Numbered from the stretch's first letter, positions 26,601 to 35,231 are shown. The stretch is 64,000 nucleotides of DNA from Paraescarpia echinospica (GCA_020002185.1 CM034534.1:37039555-37103554); one strand, 5' to 3'. Numbers and translations are program-made. The notes: generated by a model from the sequence alone, not told the origin.

Positions 26601-26636
26601 CCTGGAATGCCACCAAACCAGAACTACTACCAGTGA
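4823..26636 (+). CDS. LRRC27: LRRC27-like leucine-rich repeat protein, ten-exon gene model
   Basis: Ten coding exons join with consistent phases: 4823-5203, 6572-6764, 8273-8422, 13351-13942, 19645-19794, 21560-21648, 22878-22960, 23353-23432, 24008-24134 and 26505-26636, giving about 658 residues. The N-terminus is acidic and low-complexity. Leucine-rich repeats follow from about residue 108 to 205 (LDLSKKGLDMIP, LYLSDNQLTILP, LDLRDNQLISIP, LNIRGNPLEFPP). The last half is Glu/Arg/Gln-rich and likely coiled coil. LRR order, the NPLEFPP cap and the charged tail match vertebrate LRRC27, whose biochemical function is not established. The protein is longer than the human one mainly because exon 4 contains a coding 13-residue repeat. 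All introns are GT-AG. An X-box-like promoter site hints at a ciliary or sperm role, which is an inference. The exact start of exon 4 is uncertain. Confidence 0.85.
5331..5755 (+). mobile_element. tRNA-derived SINE, copy 1 (intron 1)
   Basis: The head resembles a tRNA: GCTCAGTGGTTAGAGC (A-box region) and GGGTTTGAATCCTG (B-box with one change). The body contains CCTTGGGCAAGTTCATTCAC and GAATGAGTACCTGGC. The 3' tail reads AAGCACTTTGAGCAATCC and ATATAAAGAACTTACC, which recurs as a separate fragment elsewhere in this gene. A second full copy is at 21696-22020. Confidence 0.8.
5756..6490. other. Intron 1 remainder, no feature seen
   Basis: AT-rich intronic sequence between the SINE and exon 2. 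No coding, RNA or repeat feature is recognised. Confidence 0.6.
6572..6764 (+). CDS. LRRC27: LRRC27 exon 2 (LRR core)
   Basis: The acceptor TACTTTCAG|TGCTTG opens a phase 0 frame that encodes three consecutive leucine-rich repeats (LYLSDNQL, LDLRDNQL, LLVENNKL) and ends LPLELG at the donor G|GTGAGT. It leaves phase 1, matching exon 3. Confidence 0.88.
7320..7510 (+). repeat. About 63-bp minisatellite, intron 2 copy
   Basis: Three degenerate units of the form GAGGTAGAAGAGTAGG, TTAGGGGGTTGTGATGGG and ACATCCCCTC. The same family recurs as a longer array in intron 3 at 11225-11590. Confidence 0.75.
7575..8060 (+). repeat. 32-bp minisatellite in intron 2
   Basis: About fifteen units of 32 bp (TTTTGTTGTGCCTCAAGG then the GTGCAGTTGGAGG half) with single-base variants. 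The period is not a multiple of three, so the open frames across it (VLLCLKACSWRF-type) are artefacts. It lies about 200 bp upstream of exon 3. Confidence 0.9.
8273..8422 (+). CDS. LRRC27: LRRC27 exon 3 (last LRR)
   Basis: The acceptor CATTGTTTAG|GTCTCC continues the repeat as LTGLNIRGNPLEFPP, then a helical segment (VLTFLKAVLEAKL). The donor is CCG|GTCAGT in phase 1. The NPLEFPP signature is the strongest single match to LRRC27. Confidence 0.85.
8903..9332 (+). pseudogene. Remnant of pogo/Tigger DDE_1 transposase
   Basis: The fragment NTTSITQPMYAGITKN with downstream KKLDYFGCHH, and then FLSYIKAGFVYC in another frame after a stop, resembles the C-terminal part of pogo-class DDE_1 transposases (TSxxQPMDxG, then a helical segment, then a CFxKAGF element). 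Stops and frame changes show it is dead. The catalytic N-terminal part is not visible. Confidence 0.6.
9750..9895 (-). mobile_element. SINE/LINE 3'-tail fragment
   Basis: The minus strand carries the same tail as the SINEs at 5331 and 21696 (GAACAGGTCTGCCAGGGAGT, AAAGCGCTTTGAACAGTCC, TATATAAGAACTTAC). It is nested in the Tigger remnant and lacks the tRNA head. Confidence 0.65.
10015..11220. other. Intron 3 spacer, AT-rich, no feature seen
   Basis: AT-rich intronic sequence with TA microsatellites near 10010-10050 and 10935-10950. No coding or mobile feature is recognised. Confidence 0.55.
11225..11595 (+). repeat. About 60-bp minisatellite, intron 3 copy
   Basis: Five or six units containing GCCCCCTACCCTGATGAGGT, AGAGTAGGTTAGGGG and GGTACAGGTACATG. 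This is the same family as the short array in intron 2 (7320-7510). Confidence 0.85.
11596..12837. other. Intron 3 spacer
   Basis: Purine-rich sequence (11600-11800), a TG/TGCG microsatellite (11988-12060), a TA microsatellite (12323-12360) and otherwise AT-rich intron. No gene is seen. Confidence 0.55.
12838..12998 (+). mobile_element. SINE/LINE 3'-tail fragment
   Basis: Contains GATTGAACAGGTCTGCCAGG with a 24-bp internal duplication, then a degenerate AAGAATTTGGAGCAGTCC and ACATGAACTTACC tail. It matches the 3' end of the full SINEs in this window and lacks the tRNA head. Confidence 0.65.
13351..13699 (+). repeat. 39-bp minisatellite overlapping LRRC27 exon 4
   Basis: About nine units of TAGTTGTTGTCACAG then ATGGCTTCCAAG then TGGGTAACTCA. 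The period of 39 preserves the reading frame. Each unit carries a potential 3' splice site (TTGTCACAG) in the phase needed by exon 4. The opposite strand is an artefactual Thr-rich frame. Confidence 0.9.
13351..13942 (+). CDS. LRRC27: LRRC27 exon 4 with coding 39-bp repeat
   Basis: The unique part (about 13700-13942) encodes a Ser/Thr-rich linker (DSESSESEN) and a basic segment ending KKAER, with donor AG|GTACAT in phase 2. The 5' part is about nine copies of a 39-bp repeat translated as a 13-residue unit (DGFQVGNSVVVVT). CAG|TAG at 13350/13351 is the first acceptor giving the required phase 1. Every repeat also contains TTGTCACAG|AT in that phase, so the real start could be any unit. How much of the repeat is translated is unknown. 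Confidence 0.65.
14460..15470. repeat. AT-rich interior with diverged direct repeat
   Basis: The block at about 14490-14790 (AAGACCTATTTACA, ATAATATGTAATAATATAC) recurs at about 16650-16840 in the same orientation. The remainder is AT-rich non-coding sequence of the Harbinger-like composite. Confidence 0.5.
15474..16447 (-). pseudogene. Dead LINE reverse transcriptase, C-terminal part
   Basis: Minus-strand fragments in several frames encode GVPQGTVL, a corrupted active site region (CDCMQTT where YADD is expected), and the tail MLHRLNLLHLQECRRQLYL and IFMYKMAEGL typical of jockey/CR1-type non-LTR retrotransposons. Multiple stops and shifts show it is inactive. Confidence 0.65.
16455..17330. 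other. AT-rich insert splitting the LINE
   Basis: AT-rich non-coding sequence sits between the two LINE halves. It contains the second copy of the direct repeat noted at 14490 and near-duplicate segments at about 16850-16920 and 17015-17085. No gene is seen. Confidence 0.5.
17337..18166 (-). pseudogene. Dead LINE reverse transcriptase, N-terminal part
   Basis: On the minus strand: a pre-RT segment (LYAQAKKHRNWDNYRHFQRE), then TDIFQKSLDSGILPTDW and ISSIFKKGDKHQTS, then SVCCKLLEHTVCRHLLNHL, NHGFRSGFSCEIQLL and VDVAIFDFRKAF. This is the fingers-to-palm order of jockey/CR1-type reverse transcriptases. It is split over three frames and interrupted before the catalytic DD motif. Confidence 0.7.
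19060..19643 (+). repeat. 23-bp minisatellite abutting LRRC27 exon 5 acceptor
   Basis: About 25 units of 23 bp (GAGACTGGTGTCCTTGTGTCAGT), ending in the sequence that is the real 3' splice site (ACTGGTTTCTGTGCCTCCAG at 19625-19644). The acceptor itself looks like a diverged unit. Open frames on the minus strand (DTSLTDTRTPVS) are artefacts. Confidence 0.88.
19645..19794 (+). CDS. LRRC27: LRRC27 exon 5
   Basis: The acceptor GTGCCTCCAG|GAAGCC directly follows a 23-bp minisatellite. The frame completes an Arg codon begun in exon 4 and encodes RKPRRWAPGELV, then a Gln/Glu/Lys-rich helical stretch (EQRRMLQMKDLQEKQD). The donor is CGCAA|GTAGGT in phase 2. Confidence 0.85.
19795..20000 (+). repeat. 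Short GTAGGTGTGTCAAGT repeats after exon 5
   Basis: Directly downstream of the exon 5 donor (AA|GTAGGT) the sequence degenerates into repeats of CATCAAGTAGGTGTGTCAAG. The first unit overlaps the last bases of exon 5 and the donor (GCAAGTAGGTGCATCAAGTAGG), so donor-like CAAGTAGGT occurs several times. Confidence 0.65.
20020..21559 (+). repeat. 56-bp minisatellite copying the exon 6 acceptor
   Basis: About 27 units of 55-56 bp (AGAGAGAAGGATCTATGG, TTTCTGTGTATATGTGCC, ACCACATCCTGTCATGT then CTCAG or TTTAG). The last unit supplies the 3' splice site of exon 6, and the first bases of exon 6 (AGAGAAGGAGCT) are shared with the units. Every unit is therefore a decoy copy of that acceptor. The long open frames across it are artefacts of the repeat. 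Confidence 0.92.
21560..21648 (+). CDS. LRRC27: LRRC27 exon 6
   Basis: The acceptor TCATGTTTAG|AGAGAAGG lies in the last unit of a 56-bp minisatellite. In phase 2 it reads KEKELLKEWQNEGRRLQRNK, a charged helix, to the donor ATTG|GTAAGT in phase 1. The first 12 or so bases of the exon are shared with every repeat unit upstream. Confidence 0.85.
21696..22020 (+). mobile_element. tRNA-derived SINE, copy 2 (intron 6)
   Basis: The tRNA-like head has a perfect B box GGTTCGAATCC (21748-21758). The body shares GGTGTCGAACCTTGGGCAAG and GAATGAGTACCTGGC with copy 1, and the tail shares GATTGAACAGGTCTGC and ATATAAGAACTTACC. It is shorter than copy 1 because it lacks an internal insertion. Confidence 0.82.
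22390..22790 (+). repeat. 26-bp minisatellite in intron 6
   Basis: About fifteen units of TTGTGATCACCTGTCATCTG plus GAGGTG with minor variation. It ends about 90 bp upstream of exon 7. TGATCA palindromes occur in most units. Confidence 0.88.
22878..22960 (+). CDS. LRRC27: LRRC27 exon 7
   Basis: The acceptor ATGTTGCAG|ATTATC continues in phase 1 and encodes DYQPVTEHAPFAVDKEQMHM to the donor GCT|GTAAGC in phase 0. It is short, with good splice sites on both sides. Confidence 0.8.
23353..23432 (+). CDS. LRRC27: LRRC27 exon 8
   Basis: The acceptor GTGTGACAG|CTGGAC in phase 0 encodes LDIRSKHESLRRTAMSPRSR followed by EEQEQ, to the donor AG|GTGAGT in phase 2. It is strongly basic and acidic, in keeping with a coiled-coil tail. 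Confidence 0.8.
23455..23560 (+). repeat. CACA/GCACGCAC microsatellite after exon 8
   Basis: A CA/CACG-rich tract starts about 20 bp into intron 8. Minus-strand Cys/Val-rich frames here are artefacts. Confidence 0.85.
24008..24134 (+). CDS. LRRC27: LRRC27 exon 9
   Basis: The acceptor CCCCCCGCAG|GAATGC in phase 2 encodes ARDLELEQRIKQHT and a Lys/Arg/Glu-rich helix ending KQELEM. The donor GATG|GTGGGA is weak at +3 to +6. A 1.2-kb CACATCACA repeat begins about eight bases into the intron. Confidence 0.78.
24144..25345 (+). repeat. CACATCACA satellite starting at the exon 9 donor
   Basis: About 1.2 kb of degenerate CACATCACACACATCACTCA repeats begins at about base 8 of intron 9. Long His/Thr/Ser frames on + and Cys/Asp/Val frames on - arise from the repeat only. 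Confidence 0.92.
25346..26500. other. Intron 9 remainder
   Basis: AT-rich intronic sequence with a short local duplication around 25710-25830 (CATCAGCTATGACAT). No gene or mobile feature is recognised. Confidence 0.55.
26505..26636 (+). CDS. LRRC27: LRRC27 exon 10 (terminal)
   Basis: The acceptor TGTTTCTAG|GCAGAG in phase 0 encodes AEQLQREIEQRRKDMENRF and a Pro/Asn/Tyr-rich end (PPNQNYYQ), with TGA at 26634-26636. This closes a frame that is open through all ten exons. Confidence 0.82.
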   Translation, partial: AEQLQREIEQRRKDMENRFTAFVSEQVNAAYKPGMPPNQNYYQ

Positions 26637-26999
26637 CACAGACAGTCTCGACCTGAACTGCAGTAGTGTACTACTCACTGAATGCAAAGCTGTAGGCAAC
26701 AACCCGAATTATACCACTACAAAGGCATGTCTATGGGGTCTCGGGGGCACGTGTTCCCCTAGACCTTTGGAATTCGGCGTGCCCACAGACCTTTTTGCAT
26801 GGACCTCTGTGACAATGCCTCCCTGGACCCTTCTGAATGTGTCCTGAAGTAATGGTGGTGTGGCGACAACAAATGTTCAATGTCACCCCTCAGTTTTGGT
26901 TCAGCCGCCAGTTGAGGTGGCTCAGCTGCCAGTGGAGGTTTTTGTGCTCCCCCTAGACTACCCACATTAGACACGCCCCTGCACTGTGCTGTCACCTAA

Positions 27000-28130
27000 A
27001 GCAGTCACCTAAATTGTAAGACTACTACTGACTGAATAAGAACTACAAGCAATAACTCAAACTGTGGTGACTGAAAACATGGCTACAAGCAGTAATCCAA
27101 ACTGTTCTGACTGAATACATGGCTACAAGCAATACCCAAACTCTGCTACTGTACTATACTAACTGAATACAGAGCTACAAGCAGTAATCCAAACTGTTCT
27201 ACTGTACTATACTAACTGAATACAGAGCTACAAGCAGTAATCCAAACTGTTCTACTGCACTATACTAACTGAATACAGAGCTACAAGCAGTAATCCAAAC
27301 TGTTCTACTGTACTATACTAACTGAATACAGAGCTACAAGCAGTAATCCAAACTGTTCTACTGCACTATACTAACTGAATACAGAGCTACAAGCAGTAAT
27401 CCAAACTGTTCTACTGTACTATACTAACTGAATACAGAGCTACAAGCAGTAATCCAAACTGTTCTACTGTACTATACTAACTGAATACAGAGCTACAAGC
27501 AGTAATCCAAACTGTTCTACTGCACTATACTAACTGAATACAGAGCTACAAGCAGTAATCCAAACTGTTCTACTGTACTATACTAACTGAATACAGAACT
27601 ACAAGCAGCAATCCAAACCATTCTACTGTACTATATTAACTGAATACAGAGCTACAAGCAGTAATCCAAACTGTTCTACTGTACTATATTAACTGAATAC
27701 AGAGCTACAAGCAGTAATCCAAACTGTTCTACTGTACTATATTAACTGAATACTGAGCTACAAGCAGTAATCCAAACCGTTCTACTGTACTATATTAACT
27801 GAATACAGAGCTACAATCAGTAATCCAAACCGTTCTACTGTACTATATTAACTGAATACAGTGCTACAAGCAGTAATCCAAACCGTTCTACTGTACTGTA
27901 TTAACTGAATACAGAGCTACAAGCAGTAATCCAAACTGTTCTACTGTACGTACTATATTAACTGAATACAGAGCTACAAGCAGTAATCCAAACTGTTCTA
28001 CTGTACTATACTAACTGAATACAGAGCTACAAGAAGTAATCCAAACTGTTCTACTGTACTATATTAACTGAATACAGAGCTACAAGCAGTAATCCAAACT
28101 GTATTACTGCTACAATACTAACTTAATGCA
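27000..28130 (+). repeat. 53-bp minisatellite in the LRRC27 3' UTR or flank
   Basis: About twenty units of 53 bp (ACTGAATACAGAGCTACAAG, CAGTAATCCAAACTGTTC, TACTGTACTATACTA). A diverged single unit is recognisable shortly after the stop codon (about 26663-26705: CTCACTGAATGCAAAGCTG), suggesting the array grew from 3' UTR sequence. Confidence 0.88.
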
Positions 28131-28370
28131 GAGCTTCAGTCACTTTGTATTTTAAATGAGACAAGTTATGTTATCGACATAATCATCTTGAGTAATTTGT
28201 TAAAATCCCTATCATTGAAACTTAATGACATTAGTTCAAAGGTTGTGTTCGTGTGGCATGTAATTTTGATAACGTTGTGTTAAAGGGAAGTTCAGATGTG
28301 AAACTGGTGTAGCATAAACAGCTGGTTCATGTCTCTCTATTAGTGCAATTAGAAGAACTCATCCAGATTA

Positions 28371-28376
28371 AATAAA
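28371..28376 (+). terminator. Candidate LRRC27 polyadenylation signal
   Basis: AATAAA about 1.7 kb after the stop codon, downstream of the 53-bp array. If used, the array is part of the 3' UTR. An earlier signal is not obvious. Confidence 0.4.
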
Positions 28377-28469
28377 GAGCCTGTGCAAGTGGCTACAGTT
28401 ATACCGGTTCTACTTACACATATTGCTTTACTTTGAAGGAATGACCAGTTGGTAGCCACTAATGGTGGC

Positions 28470-29020
28470 ACGTCGTTGCCAGTTGCTGTGGGGTAGACAA
28501 AACAAGGAACATAAAGATATGGGAAATTATTTATTAGTATTTTTACATTTATTTAATGCAGGATGCCTTACGAATATGTGTGGCATTACTACATACATTT
28601 TGTGGTTTTTACATTGGCCCAGTGCGTTTCTTTCTGCGTGTTTATCCGCTGCAGCATTGGGACTAGTCTGTTATGTTATACATGTATAGTGTTGCTTACG
28701 TGCATTCGTAGGCTAATCGGTGAACTGTGCCATCAGCACATACAATAAAAAATGACTACTCATTTGGGTTTTTCTTACTTCTATCGCAAAGCACAGTCTG
28801 ACAATAAAAAACCTGCAAAAACCTCGACAGTCAAACCCTTGATTGAGAGTCGAACATTATAGCAGACATGCTAACACAACGAAGTTAGGTTCCATCTCGG
28901 TAAAGGAAATAAAAACAAGGCAATAGCTAAAATCCGTTTTCCATGTGTACACAAAGTTTAACATTGTATGTAACATTTGAGAACATTAAAAAAATGATAC
29001 AGAAAAATACATTGTAGCAT
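28470..29020. other. Intergenic, no gene seen
   Basis: AT-rich sequence without recognised coding potential. Short open frames lack motifs. Confidence 0.5.
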
Positions 29021-29137
29021 AAATTTTATTTATCCAGACAGATCACAATTTGTTTTCACATGTATAATTACAATATATTACCGTATAATATATATAATTA
29101 ATAAATTACATTATATTTGTCTGGATAAATAAAATTT
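29021..29137. mobile_element. Small palindromic MITE-like hairpin
   Basis: The 5' arm AAATTTTATTTATCCAGACA (about 29020-29040) is repeated in inverted orientation at the other end (TGTCTGGATAAATAAAATTT at about 29118-29137), with an AT-rich centre. This is a short foldback of the MITE type. Confidence 0.6.
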
Positions 29138-29403
29138 AGAAACATCGTTATATATAATTACTACCATATTTTCATTTTTGTAGCGAATAAATAATTACTA
29201 CAAAAAAATGTGGCGGACGAAATATGGAACTTGGAATTTCTCAAAAGCATATCTGCGCGCATAGAAACTTGCAAGACGTTCATTGCTCACAATGTGCACC
29301 TGCGCAGATGTTTGTTGTACACGGAAGTGTCCACTAATATGAAGTAAAACACATATATTGTAGTTAATCCTTTTTGTTTATTTTGCTATGGTAGTTATGT
29401 AGT

Positions 29404-29880
29404 CATCCAACGTTTGATGGCGCTAGTTCTTATAAGGCTTATATATCCATTGATACGCTAAAAATCTGTCCTGTTTTTTGGAAAAACAGCGGCCCGGAGA
29501 TAGTGGAGCAGATATGTATAAATAACAAAAAGAATTGTGGGTTTTGTGGTAAAAGCACAAAAATTGGTGTACATGATGTTAAGGGGGTACTAAATGATTT
29601 AAGATATAGTGCCAAGCCGAATTGTTTCCGTGACGCCCGTAACATGGGAAAATCCAAAATGGCCGCCGCCCGAATCTAAATATATATTAATTGTCCTATC
29701 TTTGTGAATAATTAACATAAAAACATAAATAAAGTGTCTTTTTATGTTTTTAGACATGCCGAATCCAATGCAATGGCGTCATCAGTTCATTGATAAAATG
29801 CATATATTTTAAGATAGGGCACAGGTTAATGGTAAAAGTCGAGATGAATTGTGAATATCTACCAAATGTCATATCTTCCC
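29404..29880 (+). repeat. Left terminal inverted repeat arm
   Basis: Inverted match to 37866-38281, with an insertion near 29430-29510. The outer edge is placed at CATCCAAC, shared by both arms, and the inner edge at the last clear match (ATTGTGAATATCTACCAAAT). Confidence 0.65.
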
Positions 29881-30060
29881 AACTAGTTGACATAAAACCA
29901 TGGTTGAAGTGTCCTTGTATATGTTGTCTGACAAAACAAACTGTTCTGTACATGTCATATTGAAACAACACTTAGTTGGAGTCATTGCGGTTGCAGTTAC
30001 CACTGCAACGGCATAGTGATATGCATTTCAGAGCAGTCCTGACACACTTGCATAGTCCTG

Positions 30061-30269
30061 CGCCATTAGGTGATCAAATGCACACTTCGAGTCACACAAA
30101 CAAACACTAGTACGTATGCGTAACTAGAAGTGTTTTAATAAGAGAACACAAAACTGCAACTCACAACAGGAAGTATCCAAACATATGAGGCCGTGACCCG
30201 GAAACTAGGGGTCACGACAATATTACCATTGAACAACAATCATGGAATAGTAACTAATAGCCATTGGCG
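30061..30269 (-). repeat. 3' LTR of the minus-strand retrotransposon
   Basis: Direct repeat of 35368-35578. It lacks two bases near 30127 and differs around 30185 (CATATGAGG versus CATACAAGG). The ends are CGCCATTAGG and CCATTGGCG on the + strand. Exact edges are uncertain by a few bases. Confidence 0.85.
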
Positions 30270-30353
30270 TGACTTCTTTCTTCTCATAATTATGTATGCT
30301 ACTATGAGATAGCTATCATATAGACATACAATAATGATTATAGAGATAAAGGT

Positions 30354-31073
30354 TCATGAGATGAAGTCTTTCAGATACTCAGGAGGCTTCCGAGTTCTTG
30401 TAGAGCGTCTCGGAGGTTCCTCGGGCGGACAGCTATGTTGATCTGGCTCGTATGACATTGTCGATTCGTTGTTGACTGTCGCCGTTTCTTGTCGATGAGA
30501 CTCGGCTGTTGATGGTTCTACGGGCTGAGCTGCTGTGACTGGAGGGTACGAGAGTTGAACTGGTACGTCTGGAGGTTTCTCTGGAGGAGCTGGGTCATCT
30601 GCGGGTGTTAGTTCGTCATACTGGTACGACACTGGAAGATCGTGGGTAGCTTCAGCTGCCACCTTGTAGCACTCTGTTCGCTTCACTCTGTATGACGTGG
30701 CACGCAACTGGTTACCGGCGAATTTGCTGATGTTGATCCATTCTCCTTCTGTGCTCACTACGAGATACCGACACCTGGAGCGTAGTTTACTCTTGTCTGA
30801 GTACAAGTACACGATGTCGCCAATGTCGATATGTTGGGGTCTGGGTACTGAACCGCGAGGAGACTTCGATATTTGACTGTGTTCGTGGTTAGCGTTGCGC
30901 GAGGCATGCTGTTGTTGAATGATGCTATAGTCGTTCAGCGGTAATTGTTCGTTGGTGAATTGGTCACGCTGGGTCCACAGCTCACGAGCTGACATTCCTC
31001 TGTTTCGTACTCGGGCGTTGAGGTTGGCAGTAGTGACAGACAGTAGCACCTGCGTGATGGCGCCGCCTGTTGG
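30354..31073 (-). CDS. Integrase C-terminal and tail region, same frame after stop
   Basis: This lies in the same frame as the gag-pol ORF after its TAA. It encodes LNARVRNRGMSARELWTQRD, a chromodomain-less beta-rich segment (DIGDIVYLYSDKSKLRSRCR) typical of retroelement integrase C-termini, and a Pro/Glu-rich tail ending TRTRKPPEYL. There is no convincing independent start. The region is best viewed as the end of the polyprotein separated by one stop codon. Confidence 0.75.
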   Translation of the reverse strand, partial: PTGGAITQVLLSVTTANLNARVRNRGMSARELWTQRDQFTNEQLPLNDYSIIQQQHASRNANHEHSQISKSPRGSVPRPQHIDIGDIVYLYSDKSKLRSRCRYLVVSTEGEWINISKFAGNQLRATSYRVKRTECYKVAAEATHDLPVSYQYDELTPADDPAPPEKPPDVPVQLSYPPVTAAQPVEPSTAESHRQETATVNNESTMSYEPDQHSCPPEEPPRRSTRTRKPPEYLKDFIS

Positions 31074-34000
31074 TTATTGGTGTAAAATTTCACCCTCGAG
31101 TTCCCGAATGGCTTTTTCGGCCACAGGGTTTTTGTTGATGTTTTTGACCCGTCCTAGTTCGATGGTGAGTCGATACTTGTTCAACAATGCGTCGTTAACG
31201 AGAGCTGCGAATCCAGGAGCTGGGTCTGTGCGTATTACGGCAGGAGGTCCATCAAGCGGTCGGAGGCCGATGCAGAGTTGAATGATGGAGTCCCGTAACG
31301 TGTCGCGTCGTTCGTCGTTGACGAAGCATGTTACCGTGTATGATGTTACACACTCGCGTAGCACCAAGATCAGTTGTCTTTCTCGTTTGATGATGTCGGC
31401 TGCATATGAGATACCCACTACTTCTGGGGGATCGTTGGTAGATTGCGCGATAGTTAGGTTTGGGGTGTTCCGTAACGACGTGCAGTGATGACAGCTGCGC
31501 GAGGTGGACTCGACAGACTTGTCGAGGTCGAGAGCGAATACATAGCGATGCATGACTTGCTTTAGCTGGTACGAAGACGGGTGATCCAGTTGGATGTGCA
31601 GGGCCGTTACTAGTCCGTCTAGGACTTTTCGCGGTACGATGATGCACTCTCGTGTAGGACTCAGTGGGTCGTTACGTTGTACGACCAGTAGACCGTCACG
31701 AGCGATTGATGCGACGTTAAGGTATCTTTTGACGTCTTTCGCGTTTGTCACCTTTTTGGATGGTCGTGTTCCTTGTGTAAGGTGTGAATGAGTCCTTCGC
31801 AAGTCTTGGCAGTCTGCTTGAATGCCGAGCCATGCTGAACGATTGGTGAACGGAAGTCGAGCTTTCCCAGATGTTATGTCGTCTGTTGTAACGCGTTGCA
31901 TCACGACTGACTCTTCAGTCTGTCGTATATAGGAGCACACTTGGCACTGTTGTTCCCGGCATGTGGGTGCGTTGCGACTCGCGAAGTCTGATGGAACATT
32001 AGCTGAACCGGCGAGATGGCGAATAGTTGCCTGGTACCGACTGACGACTGATAAGAATGTCGATACGCGCGGGCTGACGGAGAATTCACCGCGACAAAGC
32101 TTCTCGTGGGCTTGTACGCAAGGCTTGCTGTCTGTGAGTATCGCTGTGTTGTGCGCTGACTGTACGATATACGGGCTGAAATGTCTGATAGCGGCTGCGA
32201 TGGATAGTGCTTCTACTTCGCATGGCAACCAGGAGATCTGTCGTCCGCGGAGTTTTGCGCTGAAGAATCCGGCCAGCGTCAATTTGCCATTGCGCATCAC
32301 GTACAAGGTGGCTCCTAGACCGCACTGTTTGACAGCGCCGTCCGTCACTAGCCATAGTTCGTCACTTGGCCGAGGTAATGTGATAGCCTTGTTAGTCTGA
32401 AGACTGGTTTGTGCGTGTTTGAAGGCTTCTCTTAATGCATCGGTCCATGTGACGCGATCACTTGACTGTTTGCCACCCGTTACTTCGTCGAACGGGGCAA
32501 GCAAGGCGGAGCATCCTGGTATGACGCGTGCTAGCATTTTGTAGGCTCCGACGAATGCTCGCATCGCTTTGACTGTGAGTGGAGCGTCGCAGCTGGCTAG
32601 GGTGGCGATGCGATGTTGGCTTGCATGGATGGAGCCGAGGTTCCACACCCAGCCAAGTATCGTGGTCGTAGTAGGGCACATCGTTGTTTTGGCAGCGGAC
32701 AGGCGCAACCCGCTGTTGGCGAAGCTTTGGAGCAATCGTCTTACGTTCTGTTGGAGTTCGGCGATGGTGTTTCCTCCACAATATATATCGTCTGCCAGTT
32801 TGGCGACGACACCTTCTTCGAGTAGATCTCCCAGTACGCGGCACAACAGCTCTTCGAGTGCGGTTTCGGACCCGGGCATGCCCATCGCTGAGCGAGCGTA
32901 TACGCGTACACCGCGGAACGGAGTGACTACTCCGCAGTACTTCATTGATTCACGCGATAGAGGGATTTGGTAGAACGCATTGGACATATCGGTAGTCGCT
33001 ATGTACCTCCATTGTGCGATTTTTCGTAGGGTGTTGTCGACATCAGGCATCAATGAAGGCTGCGGCTTGCTATAGCTGCCTACGTCAGTGAAGGCAGTGA
33101 CGAGTCGGTGTCCTCCGCTTTGCTTCTTTATCAGGAATGACGGGTTGAGGTACTCGACGTTGACCGGTACATCCTCAGGCCGGACGAACACGCCCATCGT
33201 CTCGAGTTCATCGAACTTGTTTTGGAGTTCTACGAGCTGGTTTCGTGCGTATTGGGGTAGGCGTCCTTTACGTTGGGGCGGTTGTACTGGGCCCATGTTG
33301 ACAACAGCTTTGAATGGTCCCACGTGACCATTGTATCCACTGTAGCTTGGGTCGAATACGTCGTCATACTCTTCCACGATCGATCGGAATGCCGCTCGTT
33401 CGTCGGGGGAGAGCGCGTGATCAGGATCGATGGTGACCGCTGTTGAGTGTTTGATGGCAGTAGCATTCGAGCTGCGTGTGCGTATGCTTACGGCTACGCT
33501 GGTGCATTGACTGTCTGGTATGGATGTTGCCTTGTCGGGTACGAACACTTCTCTGATTTGGCAAAAGTGTTCGTTTCTTTTCAGTGTGCGAGTGGAGTTC
33601 GTGAGATTTGGTATGCGCAATACACCTTCTACGCTGGTGATTAGTGAAGGTTGTGGCCACACATCGTTCTCGTGTACTCCTTTGTTGCCGGTGGTATCGT
33701 GACGTGGTTCCAGAGCGAATGTGGCGTCTGCGATATACGCGTCTGAAGGCAGGTCGACTTCCACGAAGTCGCCTGGCCACACAGTGATGTTGGTTGGTGG
33801 TGCTCGCAGTATGTGGGCACGGCGGACTGCATGCCTGTTGAGGGCCCTCTGTGTTGTACCATATGTGTACGTGGTGCCATCTGCGAGGGTGATGGTTCGT
33901 TTGGCGGGACGGATGGTAATGTCGTTGACTTCCATAAATGGTGTCCCGGCCAGCATCTCGACATCCAGATTCTGTACCACTAGTCCACAGAACTGGAATG

Positions 34001-35231
34001 ATTTATTTTTGCGGGCGAGTGATATGGTAATTTCGCCAACTATGGTTAGAGGCGATGATCCGTCAGCTTGGTGAGCCGATTGGGAAGAGTTCTTGATAGT
34101 ACACCCCAATCTCACTGCCGTGTCATGACGGATCATATTGCCCGTTGCACCGCTATCGATCGTCACTCGAACGGCGTGATGGTCGTGGAACGCGTCGAGG
34201 TAAGGCGATTGTCGTACATCGATACGTTGCACGGTAGTGGTGTTTACGGGGCGTTCGTCATAAACTTCGTAGGTATCGTCGTCGCCTTCATCGACTCCGT
34301 CGATGATATCACTGACTTGTCGTACCTTAGCCATGTAGCGGCGATCTTGTTCCGGAAGGTACGAGCACTCGCTGAGGAAGTGGTGTACATCACTGCGGCC
34401 TACTTGTTTGCAAAGAGGGCAAGTCTTCACGCTCGTGGGACGCCTAGGGTTGTTAGATGGTGCCGGTTGTCGTCTTGAGAACGCTGGTCTTTGTCCGCGT
34501 AGGTTAGGCCTAGTCTCGGTGCGCATAACCTTTGCGGTGTCAGCAGACGCAATCTCGTCTAGTAGTGATTCGAGTGCCTGTGATATTTCTGGCTTGATCG
34601 ATGCTAGTGTTCTTGACCTCAGCTCTGTGCCATATCGTTGCTTTATGAGCTTAGGCAGTGCGGGGTTGATAAGTCGTAACCAGGTCAGTACTACCATGTT
34701 CTCTAGGGAAGGAGACATTTCTTCGTCAACGTGTATGACGTCACCGTGGTGCAGAATGACACTTCCCTCTTGTAGCATGTTGTCTTCAACGAAGGCCACT
34801 AGGCGCTGATACAAGTCTTCGGGGCGTTCGTCAGCTTGTAGGTGGATATCAGCAAAGTCCAGGAAATGGGCCCCTGTAGACTGGAACCCATAGTGCAGTC
34901 GGATAGTTTGCCAGATACCGGATAAACTGGTTGAGTTTTTGGCGATCGTGTTGCGCGATATGACTGGGCAATAGTTCGCTATTTGGCCTAACATTAGATC
35001 GAGCATGTAGGCTTGCTGAATGGCTGTATGATCATTCTCGTCGGTGAAGCCGCGGTTTGGATGTGCTGCACATCGCTTCTCCCATTTAGCGTCAGTGGCG
35101 ATAAACTGGGCGAAGTTTGGGTCGAGTGAGAGGGTGTAGACGAGGTTCTGGCGCCAGTTCTCAAATGTGTTGACCGTTTCCGTTTTTGTGAGGCACCACT
35201 GTCTCGGTGCGCGTTGCATGTTGTTAGCCAT
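31074..35231 (-). CDS. Gag-pol polyprotein of Ty3-like retrotransposon
   Basis: 1385 residues in one frame. Gag-like region residues 1 to about 265; Cys/His knuckle CPLC..HHFLSEC at about 271-289; aspartic protease DSGATG at about 359; reverse transcriptase with [12 protein letters not shown] and catalytic LADDIY at about 812-817 (Leu-Ala instead of the common Tyr-x before DD); RNase H with VTDGA (about 963), CEVEAL and LTDSK; integrase with the HHCC finger (H1212, H1217, C1247, C1250) and a DDE triad near D1289, D1336 and E1372. A TAA at 31074-31076 ends the frame just after the integrase core, but the same frame continues as the integrase C-terminus to 30354. The stop is either a disabling mutation or a readthrough site. 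Confidence 0.88.
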   Translation of the reverse strand: MANNMQRAPRQWCLTKTETVNTFENWRQNLVYTLSLDPNFAQFIATDAKWEKRCAAHPNRGFTDENDHTAIQQAYMLDLMLGQIANYCPVISRNTIAKNSTSLSGIWQTIRLHYGFQSTGAHFLDFADIHLQADERPEDLYQRLVAFVEDNMLQEGSVILHHGDVIHVDEEMSPSLENMVVLTWLRLINPALPKLIKQRYGTELRSRTLASIKPEISQALESLLDEIASADTAKVMRTETRPNLRGQRPAFSRRQPAPSNNPRRPTSVKTCPLCKQVGRSDVHHFLSECSYLPEQDRRYMAKVRQVSDIIDGVDEGDDDTYEVYDERPVNTTTVQRIDVRQSPYLDAFHDHHAVRVTIDSGATGNMIRHDTAVRLGCTIKNSSQSAHQADGSSPLTIVGEITISLARKNKSFQFCGLVVQNLDVEMLAGTPFMEVNDITIRPAKRTITLADGTTYTYGTTQRALNRHAVRRAHILRAPPTNITVWPGDFVEVDLPSDAYIADATFALEPRHDTTGNKGVHENDVWPQPSLITSVEGVLRIPNLTNSTRTLKRNEHFCQIREVFVPDKATSIPDSQCTSVAVSIRTRSSNATAIKHSTAVTIDPDHALSPDERAAFRSIVEEYDDVFDPSYSGYNGHVGPFKAVVNMGPVQPPQRKGRLPQYARNQLVELQNKFDELETMGVFVRPEDVPVNVEYLNPSFLIKKQSGGHRLVTAFTDVGSYSKPQPSLMPDVDNTLRKIAQWRYIATTDMSNAFYQIPLSRESMKYCGVVTPFRGVRVYARSAMGMPGSETALEELLCRVLGDLLEEGVVAKLADDIYCGGNTIAELQQNVRRLLQSFANSGLRLSAAKTTMCPTTTTILGWVWNLGSIHASQHRIATLASCDAPLTVKAMRAFVGAYKMLARVIPGCSALLAPFDEVTGGKQSSDRVTWTDALREAFKHAQTSLQTNKAITLPRPSDELWLVTDGAVKQCGLGATLYVMRNGKLTLAGFFSAKLRGRQISWLPCEVEALSIAAAIRHFSPYIVQSAHNTAILTDSKPCVQAHEKLCRGEFSVSPRVSTFLSVVSRYQATIRHLAGSANVPSDFASRNAPTCREQQCQVCSYIRQTEESVVMQRVTTDDITSGKARLPFTNRSAWLGIQADCQDLRRTHSHLTQGTRPSKKVTNAKDVKRYLNVASIARDGLLVVQRNDPLSPTRECIIVPRKVLDGLVTALHIQLDHPSSYQLKQVMHRYVFALDLDKSVESTSRSCHHCTSLRNTPNLTIAQSTNDPPEVVGISYAADIIKRERQLILVLRECVTSYTVTCFVNDERRDTLRDSIIQLCIGLRPLDGPPAVIRTDPAPGFAALVNDALLNKYRLTIELGRVKNINKNPVAEKAIRELEGEILHQ